A model generated the notes under the pieces. The model made no database searches. It saw nothing but the letters and a program-made list of their open reading frames with translations, and had not been told where the DNA came from. Positions 56,623 to 64,000 of a DNA stretch of 64,000 nt are shown piece after piece. This stretch comes from Gonocerus acuteangulatus (Eukaryota; Arthropoda; Insecta; Hemiptera; Coreidae): assembly GCA_946811695.1 (NCBI GenBank), contig OX328123.1:122627929-122691928 (forward strand), in the 5' to 3' direction. Each line of letters starts with the position of its first letter. Position 1 is the first letter of the stretch. The position numbers and the translations under genes are program-made.

Positions 56623-58914
56623 GAATCGATGGAAATTTAAAGAAATTTATAAAAAATGCTTTCATGAGTCCAAAAAACTAAGATATTCTAAAGAATGAAT
56701 TGATAAGATTTAGATTGAAGATCTTTTGTAAAAAGCACTTTGTTCTCATAAAATACGTCAATTATCGTAAGAAAGTAATTATTATATGTGCTATATTAGT
56801 GTGCTAGCCTCGCATAAAAAGTACAAATAAGATCTTTATGTAAATTCATATGTAACTAAATCAATTTTCTTGAAATTTGTTATGACGAAAATATGTATAC
56901 TTTTGACAGTTTCTGGCCTATTTTAATCCTCGTCCTGCAATTCTCATAATCTTTCTACGTACTAAAATTGCAATGTAATTTCTACCAATCTTTAAATTAT
57001 AAGATCATTTATTACCAGGCGAATGGCCTAATTTTCGAGACGTAAATTAATAAATAAATTACCGAAGAAGGATGAATCCTCACTTATAAAAGAAGCCATT
57101 GTTAAATCTCAAGATTTTAATAAATTACCTTAAAATATTAAATATGCTAAAGGTCGCAGATCAGTGGTTAGTTAAAAACTGTAGACCATCAGCTTATTAA
57201 ATAATCGGGGGGGGGGGGGGGGGGGGGGTAATGGTCCAAGACGAACCTAAAAGGAATTTTAAATAAGTTAAATTATCGATTTTGGCCGTGGATTGACTAT
57301 AAAATGCTTTGTTATTTATATTTTAGTTAGAGTACATTATTATTATAAATTCAATCTCTTTGGAAAAATCGTCAAGTCGGGAAAAAAATTACAATTAAAA
57401 TTAAAGAAAAAGCGAAGCACCAAACGACTTTATTCGTCTACCAAACGACATAAGTGAACTCACGATAGACGACAGACTGTACAACTTAGGCTGGACCTAC
57501 ATTGGTCCTGATCCGATCCGATAGGCGCCTAAAAATACAGCCTCTACATCTTAACCGATTTCAATGTATTTTTTTTTTTTTTTTTTTATTAGATGAAAGC
57601 TCAATACAATTTAGAACAACTTTGTCTAGAGACAATTTTGTTTTTAGTTTCACATGTGTATTAAATTGCGTGAAAATATATTAAAAACCTCCCAATGTTT
57701 ATGACATTCTTGCTACCTTTCTTATAAATTATTTCAAAATATGAACACTAATGCTTATCTCATTGTAATGTAACATTAAAAAATTAACTGTTACACTATT
57801 TTTTTTTTTCGGGACAGATATACTTCCGGAAGATTGATTGGCCTCTCAAGTCCTCCTTTATATCTCCAACAAGGTAATCGAAGGTTTATATTCTTATTAG
57901 GTGGTATTTCTTAAATTAATCACTCATTTTCACGTCACTATGAGTTCATTAGTGACGAGCTGTGTCTAGATCAGATTGGATCTGCTCGGGACCAATGTAG
58001 GCACTCACGTCGGCCGTTGTCCGTCAAACGATATCGGGTCGGAAGAAATAAAGAAAGCTGTACTGTATGGACTATGAAAAACAATAATTATCACTTACCT
58101 CAAAGACACAAATATTTTAAATTAGAACATTAACAGTTAGAATTTCTAAAACCAAAAAAACGTTGTACGAAAAAAAAATTGTTTTTTTTTTTTTTTTTTT
58201 TTTTTATGACGATATAAACTACACACAAACAATCTAAATATACTTGATTGTGTGTGTGTTAATGTAAATATTATGTAAATATTATTTCACACTTACTTTA
58301 TTCTCGCAATTCAAATTTTAATAACGTACCAACTGACTACTAACGGACGGTCGTCACACTACCAAGTACTAACATATTACTGACAGGCATACAAACCATT
58401 GTAACTGAAATCATAAACACATAGAGATGAAACAAATTAAATATTTTTAATATTCTTTATACCTCCAATATTTGTTAATAGTTGAATATATAGGTCGCGC
58501 CAAGCCGCGACAACTTATTAAATAATAAATAAATAAATTTCGCAATTGTCTTGACATTAATGATGAAAATGTTTTCATTTATAACCTGTTAGTGGTTCCT
58601 ACACTCTACATTTCACAAATTGTAGTGTTCCTTCATGTGCCCTACCAATATAAATAAATATTTCTTGAATAGGGAGAAACGTCCACTAAAAAGAGAAACA
58701 TCCACTAAAAATGTATACATTTATTAATTTTATTTACTTGAAAAGTTTACTAAAACAGGGTAATAAAAAAAGTGTTTTTCTAGAGTGGTTGTTGAGAAGG
58801 CGAGGTGATTTCCGCATATGTTACTGTCAGTTTCCTTTTTTGTTCCTTTTTTGATGCCCTAAAGCTTACTTCTCTTTGATATTTCATTTTATACATTTAC
58901 TCATGACACTGGGG
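56623..58914. other. Non-coding stretch
   Basis: No gene or element recognised. A run of about 22 G lies at 57207-57228. Poly-T runs lie at about 57570-57588 and 58181-58205. The rest is AT-rich and unique-looking. Confidence 0.55.
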
Positions 58915-58975
58915 ATATGAACGAAATCGCACTAAGATGACGTAATTCCTGCGTGTTGAACTACACTTGTAGCTC
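58915..58975 (-). repeat. Solo left end of family A, diverged
   Basis: GGGGATATGAACGAAATCGC followed by ACTAAGATGACG and TTCCTGCGTG is the inverted left-end block of family A with several changes. No body follows. Confidence 0.6.
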
Positions 58976-60127
58976 ACGAGATGAAGCTTTTATGACCTTT
59001 TGATGAACAGAAAAAAGAGGAGAAAAAACAAAAAAAACTGTAGTCTATCTACAGCCCATTGTCGCAGAATATAACCAAATTGTTAGTGCCTAAGCTAACT
59101 CGTACATAGGAAAATGCAAACGGCATCCATTCGCAAGATTTATTCGATCGTTAGGCGGTTAATGGAACGAATTACATTTTTTTATTTAAATAACGTATAG
59201 ACTTAATAGATCAAGTTTTATGATTAGTATTGTCTTGTTTTTGCAAAGCGTCTGGAACATAAAGCCTTTTCATTCTTCTAACTAATCTTTAGAAGCTTTT
59301 CCGCGGTGAATGGAACTTTTTCAACGTAGAAAGAGAAATATAGCGTGCCCTAGTTTTGGTTCATGTTTCTAAGCAGTGTTCTCACTAGAGCAACCAGGAT
59401 TTTTCTCTAGGAACATTAGTTAGAACCCTGAAAGCCCACAGCACTAGTGCATCATTGTTTCCGTTGACTAATTAATGGATTCCATCAGCCTAACTCTTTC
59501 CCTGATCCCTGGGGAAAATAGTGATACCTCGGCTTAGGATAGGCCTTCAGTCCATCACTCATACTCAACGTCAACGTCAGCCTTTCAATTACTCCACAGC
59601 CTAATGTGTGCTATCGCTAAACCTCCTTTACGAAGGCCTGCTAATTCTTTATTCTTTCTCGCATCAAATAATCAAGATAACCTTTCTTAAAAATATAATT
59701 TCAGCATATTCACTATTCTCCAATTACAATAAAATGATAATAAAGCACATATTTTGGGTTTTTTTGTTTTCGTTCAATATCCACATCTCTAATTTAGTAT
59801 TTTCAAGCAATGGTATGGTAAAAATAACAGATTTGATTTTACGGTGTGGCCAGCGATGTCCTGCATTTCACTAACAAGAGAAACCAAAAGTGTACTCATT
59901 GAGAAATTCTTTTCGAATCAGATGTTACAACGTTGCAGTAAGAAACCAGAACATTTATACATTAAGCACAACTTAATTCTGTCCAAATTTAAAAGTATCT
60001 TTGACAATTATAAAGCTTTCAAATGGTTACCTTACACGTTCCACGATATCCACTGTTTTCGAAATCTCCAAGAAATTACTTTAATGGTTCCACAACTCCA
60101 AATGTAACCTACGAGAATATATCTTAC
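58976..60127. other. Non-coding stretch
   Basis: AT-rich. The open frames at 59608-59874 and 59844-60107 have no domain. About 59970-60105 may be a very old family A trace (CTTTCAAATGGTTACCTTAC, CTGTTTTCGAAATCTCC, CTCCAAATGTAACC). Confidence 0.4.
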
Positions 60128-60329
60128 ATTTGACCTCGGCTAGGTTGAGAAGACATGGTAGATCGCCGAAGTTAATCAACGTCAGCTATGTTTAGTTCTC
60201 GGGGATGAGAGAATTAGGGAATTCTAAGTTGTTGCCATTGTTAAAGGGTGGATACCTACAGATGACCGGGGACTAATCATCCAGAAGATGATCAGCCGTA
60301 AAAAAATAATAATAATAATAATAATAAAT
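60128..60329 (+). repeat. 5S rRNA-derived SINE (SINE3 type)
   Basis: ATCGCCGAAGTTAATCAACG, then GTTTAGTTCTCGGGGATGAG and TTAGGGAATTC follow the 5S rRNA order (CACCGAAGTTAAGCAACG, GTTAGTACTTGGATGGGTGA, TGGGAATACC), including the A- and C-box region used by Pol III. An unrelated body (about 60231-60300) and a 3' (AAT)n tail follow. The unrelated body and simple tail mark it as a SINE and not a 5S gene. Confidence 0.75.
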
Positions 60330-61429
60330 AGATATTTTAGGACACATGGAAAGAATTTCAAGTCAATGTGAATTTTTGAGATATAGGTTCTATACATCCT
60401 AGGTTCCGTAAGAAAGTGGTCCTAAAAAAAAAGATGGTAAAATGAATTTCACAAACAGCAGCATTGGAGTTGGTTTATCTTTTAAGGAATCTGGTGAATG
60501 TATCTGAGCTCAAAAATAAAAATAAAAAAGTGCTTGGCATTGTTCACTAAGAGGATAGCAAGTTCTTCTCTCATCTCTAGTTATAGTATGAACTGAAGGT
60601 AAACGAGATGCTGCTCAATTAATCTGAGAACTCGTATCATCTTCGTCAGGAGTAGTTAATGAAATTTCAAAGTTTTGAGCTAGCGATCCTGAAACCGAGG
60701 GAGGCGCAATGTCTTTTATTGATTATAAGTTTACGAAAGACTCTTATTAAGCAGCACTGAAGCAAGCGTTAGAAAGACTATACGATATTTTCACTTCCTA
60801 TATTAAACGTTTAAACAGAAAATTTGAATCCGTGTTGCAGAAGCTGAGTCATCTTAGCGCGTTTTCATCTTTATCTCTTGTATCATTTGGAGCTTGGAAT
60901 AGAAAGGGTTAATATTTAGGTTTGATATTACATACAAAAAATTAAACGCCTTCTACAATGTAATATCGAAGAAGATCGAGATTTTGTGCACGAAATTGCA
61001 AAACATAGTCAGTTTGCCTGCTAGACTTCCCCTCTATTCTTCGGGAAAGCTCTATGAAAAATTCTTTTATTATTTTATTTCCTTCTTTTACTTAAAACTG
61101 TTAAATTCTGACTGTCAAATTTATTTAAAAAAAGGCAACAAATAGTCAAAAAATTAAGGCACATGAGGAATATATAATTTTCATTATTTATTATTTTCTT
61201 TTCGGCACTTCTAGATTGCAACATAAAGTCAACGTCATAAGAGGGTATGTATTGAGAGAGGCAGGAAATGACTTAAAAGGACTGGGGTTGTATTGATAAT
61301 AAAGTAAAAATTAAAGGCACAGAAAAAGAAAGTACTCACAACATACAACTTATTTGGTTTTGGTAGAGTTTTAGAAAAGGGTTGTGATGGATGCAATGGT
61401 CGCATTAGCCCCTAATTGTAATAACTGGT
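60330..61429 (+). other. Non-coding stretch with a family A left-end fragment
   Basis: At about 60835-60915 AGCTGAGTCATCTTAGCGCG, then CTTTATCTCTTGTATCATTT matches the left end of family A with changes. Otherwise AT-rich with no gene. Confidence 0.5.
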
Positions 61430-61652
61430 GATGCGTATGATGTATATAAGCTTGCATTTCATTTGGTATGTATTCAACTATTTTAGTTCGTGAAATTAAA
61501 AAAAAAAATCTTCAGATTAATCTTTTTTTTTTACCTTCTACATGTCATTATTACCAAATTATGTGAGTCAAGTTTGGTCAAAATCCGTCAAAAGGTGTGG
61601 ATTTTTATAAGGAACAAACAGACAGACACGTGATTTTTATATATATAAATAA
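61430..61652 (-). repeat. 5' fragment of a Helitron-like element
   Basis: Read on the minus strand from about 61652: TATATATATAAAAATCACGT, then GTCTGTCTGTTTGTTCC, then ATCCACACCTTTTGACGG and GACCAAACTTGACTC. This matches the 5' block of the element at 23180. The 3' part was not found, so this is a fragment or an incompletely recognised copy. Confidence 0.6.
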
Positions 61653-61824
61653 AAAGTCTGTGTAGTACACAATATGTGATTGTATGATCACATTTTAAAG
61701 CATCATCTCTTTCCTTATCACAACGATATATTTGATTACTCAATTGATATCAGAAACATATTCTTCGGTTATCATTACCTGGTAACGTTCCTTATAACAT
61801 TTAGATATTGATCATGTAGAGAGA

Positions 61825-61838
61825 TAGATAGAGAGAGA

Positions 61839-61876
<38 letters not shown>

Positions 61877-61894
61877 GAGAGTGTGTGAGAGAGA

Positions 61895-61960
<66 letters not shown>
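61825..61960. repeat. (GA)n microsatellite
   Basis: A GA tract with GT interruptions. The Ser-Leu repeat ORFs on the minus strand are artefacts. Confidence 0.97.
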
Positions 61961-61963
<3 letters not shown>

Positions 61964-62410
61964 TGGCGGAGGATTCACCAGGCTCGTGGGAGTAGTGCCC
62001 TAGATAAGGAAAGCTTGCCTTAGGAATATCTTTCAGCTCGTCTCCGTCTTTCTTGATATTTTTCTCACATTCCAACTGCCTGTCAGGTTTGATGTATAGA
62101 ACCACAACAATGTCATAATCCGTCTCTTACTCAGATGCCGGCGCAACACCATCACATCTAGACATTTATCATGGCGCTTTTCACCCATACTTAACCGTCA
62201 AATAATCCTTATGATAAATTGTTCTTTGATCCTCCCCTTTGAGTATTCTATCACTATGTCCGATGAACCATACCAAATATAAGTTATGTTTACCAAGTAC
62301 TATAAAACTATTTAATAAACTAGAATACATACATACATTTGTTTTTCTTCTCTTAGCAGACGTTTAGTAAATAAAAATAAAAATTTACAAATTTGTCAAT
62401 TTATTAAAAT
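61961..62410. other. Non-coding stretch
   Basis: Nothing recognised beyond short AT-rich open frames. Confidence 0.55.
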
Positions 62411-62452
62411 CGCTCTACAAGTTTCACATTCTCAGAGCCCATTTCAGGATCC
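62411..62452 (-). ncRNA. Degenerate PLE-type hammerhead relic
   Basis: On the minus strand GATCCTGAAATGGGCTCTG, then ATGTGAAACTTGTAGAGCG keeps the order CTGA, helix II region, GAAAC..GTAGAG. The G-A of CTGANGA is lost. An inactive descendant of the motifs at 38811 and 42800. Confidence 0.35.
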
Positions 62453-62509
62453 TTAATCTAACATGGGGAGTGTATACTCTAGCGGTGGAGTCACCAATCT
62501 GTTTCATTT

Positions 62510-62745
62510 TTTTTTTTTTTTTTTTTTTTTTAGTGATTCTACATCGAAAAATAGTCGACACGTGTCCGAGCGTTCCGTCCAATGCGCCTTAGGAGCCGAG
62601 AAATAAAATAAAATAGGTTGAAAATGCTTTATTTTTTATGTCGAGTTTAGAAAATGATATCGACATGATTCTTTCACCAATTCAATTGTTTTATAGAGTA
62701 GATTAAAGGAAAAATATAATCGTTAAACAATTATTTATATATCGT
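62510..62745 (+). repeat. Repeat family D, uninterrupted copy
   Basis: After a poly-T run (about 62509-62531), ACACGTGTCCGAGCGTTCCG, CCAATGCGCCTTAGGAGC and GATATCGACATGATT match the two halves of family D at 43790-44310. This copy gives the empty-site structure for the LINE tail inserted there. Confidence 0.75.
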
Positions 62746-63449
62746 CAAATAAATTCAAAAATATGCTTACGTTTTCAAGTAAACTAGTATTTTACATTTT
62801 TTTACACCAAAAATAATAGCAGATTGTTTGTGCAACTAATTATCGTCCTTTTAGTATTTTCTTAATCTGAAATGTAAGTATATTGAGGAAAGGGATCATT
62901 TAACATTTTTTCAGCAGTATTAAAGTATTTTTGTTTTCTTCGGGATGTGCTTAGTAGATTTTTTTTTACCAGTTGGGGGTTTAAGGGCAGAAAATTTATA
63001 GGTCATCAACGCCCTAAAATTAAATTTTACAAAGTCGTGTATAGTATAATGACGGTTAAAAATGTTTGCAATTTTCTGTGTAGGATTTAAGACAATGTTT
63101 GTTATAAGACAAATTTCTATAGCATATGTGAAAACCACGTAAGTACGTCCATATAAAATCATATATATCATGGGTCAAAAATAATTTCCAATTTTATTTT
63201 AAAAAAGCATTTACTTTTATTTTCATTTTGAAAAACCGAAAGTTCGAAAAGTTTTTGTGTTTAAACTTTTTTTAAAAAAAGTTTTTTTACTGTTATTTTT
63301 CAACTTAAAAAATAAAAATTTTAAAGTAATTGTTATTAAAATACTAAATAGGGAAAAGTTAAAAGGGCTACTACTGTTTATTTTTTGTTTCCTATCAACA
63401 AATATATTTCAGTAAATAAACAAAAATACATTTTTAAACAAACATTTTC
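62746..63449. other. Non-coding stretch
   Basis: AT-rich with A/T homopolymers. No gene recognised. Confidence 0.55.
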
Positions 63450-63625
63450 GTGTTAAGGCGTGAGCACTTAACACTCCGTGCCAAAGGTCGTGGGTTCGAT
63501 TCCAACTATGGGGTGGTGGCTTTTCTTTAGAAAAAAGAAAAGGCATCAACCCTATCCTGGCTAGAAACCTATAGATAACCCGTCCCAAAATTCGTAGTTA
63601 ATAATAATGGACGTTAAAAATTTTA
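63450..63625 (+). repeat. tRNA-derived SINE, copy 2
   Basis: Begins in the A-box region (GTGTTAAGGCGTGAGCAC). It has a consensus B-box GGGTTCGATTCCA at 63492-63504, the shared body CCTATCCTGGCTAGAAAC and CCAAAATTCGTAGTTA, and an AATAATGG tail. The first 20 or so bases present in copy 1 are missing. Confidence 0.8.
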
Positions 63626-64000
63626 ATAAATACACAAATATTTCACTTATTTTGAAGAATTAATTCAATTTCAACAATAATATGTTCTGTAAGTTTGTGG
63701 AATTTAGATTATATCTCTAATGTTATGTAGAGTAACTTAATAACATTTACTCTTAAAACTTTTAAATAGAAGTTTTTTTTAACAGCTTTTTTTTAACTGT
63801 GAAATTTGAACTTTTTCGATAAAAAAAGTAATTGTTTAGACCCCTGATACATAGACACACACATATGTGTGTATATATATAAATGGAAGTTATTTTTGTC
63901 TTTTGTGTTTTTTTTTTAAGAACCAAGTAGCCAATACACCGATAATATACTCCAACATTCAAAGACCCTAAACATATACGCTAAAATAAAATCAAAATTC
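63626..64000. other. Non-coding end of window
   Basis: AT-rich. A short TG/TA microsatellite lies at about 63855-63880. No gene recognised. Confidence 0.55.

Noticed and set aside
60128..60230. A functional 5S rRNA gene
   Set aside because: The 5' part and several conserved 5S positions are altered, no T-run terminator follows the 5S part, and an unrelated body with a simple-repeat tail is attached. A SINE fits better.
61775..62105. Ser-Leu repeat ORFs on the minus strand
   Set aside because: Translation of the (GA)n microsatellite.
45055..64000. Downstream exon of the receptor (TM6-TM7)
   Set aside because: I scanned plus-strand open stretches for a hydrophobic segment with a CWxP- or NPxxY-like motif and found none. 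The exon is probably outside the window.

Overview
This window is eukaryotic, AT-rich nuclear DNA, most likely from an insect with a large repeat-filled genome. A hemipteran is a guess I cannot confirm. The only host gene I can name is one exon at 44714-45054 (+). It covers TM4 to TM5 of a neuropeptide F / NPY-type receptor, with a consensus acceptor and donor, and its first base completes the Arg codon of a split DRY motif. No other exon of this receptor was found, so most of the window is probably intron: at least 44 kb upstream and 18 kb downstream of this exon. A second, unidentified exon-like island lies at 11059-11284 (-).

Everything else recognisable is mobile or repetitive DNA. (1) Family A is repeated about a dozen times (171-3791, 15060-18352, 19080-19620, 21336-22992, 48661-50525 plus fragments). 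It has a subterminal TTAGCGCGGTTCC, an internal (TA)n tract, and a 3' hairpin followed by GCG-CTAA, which is the architecture of Helentron-derived (HINE/DINE-like) elements. (2) Penelope-like elements (PLEs) occur at 12.84-13.80 kb and 52.25-56.61 kb. The second is a complete insertion unit with an inverted truncated copy, a 12-bp target-site duplication, and hammerhead ribozyme motifs in its LTR-like repeats. (3) Further hammerhead-like motifs lie at 14.96, 18.84, 38.8/39.05, 42.56/42.80, 49.03 and 62.41 kb. One of them is inside a 371-bp mini-element. (4) Non-LTR elements include a nearly full-length ORF1+ORF2 element at 30.2-35.1 kb (-), a CR1/jockey-group RT at 20.6-21.3 kb, a jockey tail at 9.5 kb, and two copies of a LINE tail at 43.9 and 46.8 kb. 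(5) DNA transposons include a Tc1-like DD34E element at 35.1-36.65 kb, a hAT-type MITE with a perfect 8-bp duplication at 51 kb, Helitron-like elements, and foldback elements at 25.2-25.9 and 27.2-28.5 kb. (6) SINEs include two tRNA-derived copies (28.9 and 63.45 kb) and one 5S rRNA-derived copy (60.1 kb). (7) A Ty1/copia integrase remnant lies at 24.0-24.7 kb.

The region 37.15-43.76 kb, just upstream of the receptor exon, is a large near-identical inverted duplication. Its order is X-Y-Z-X'-Z'-Y', where primes on X and Z mark inverted copies and Y' is a direct copy. Its Z arms are about 1.93 kb and carry PLE-type ribozyme motifs. It is either a very recent rearrangement or an assembly artefact.

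No gene network can be inferred. The retroelement ORFs are all broken by stops, frameshifts or catalytic substitutions. The layered insertions do give relative ages: family A entered the CR1-group RT, the 371-bp ribozyme mini-element entered family A, and the LINE tail entered repeat family D.
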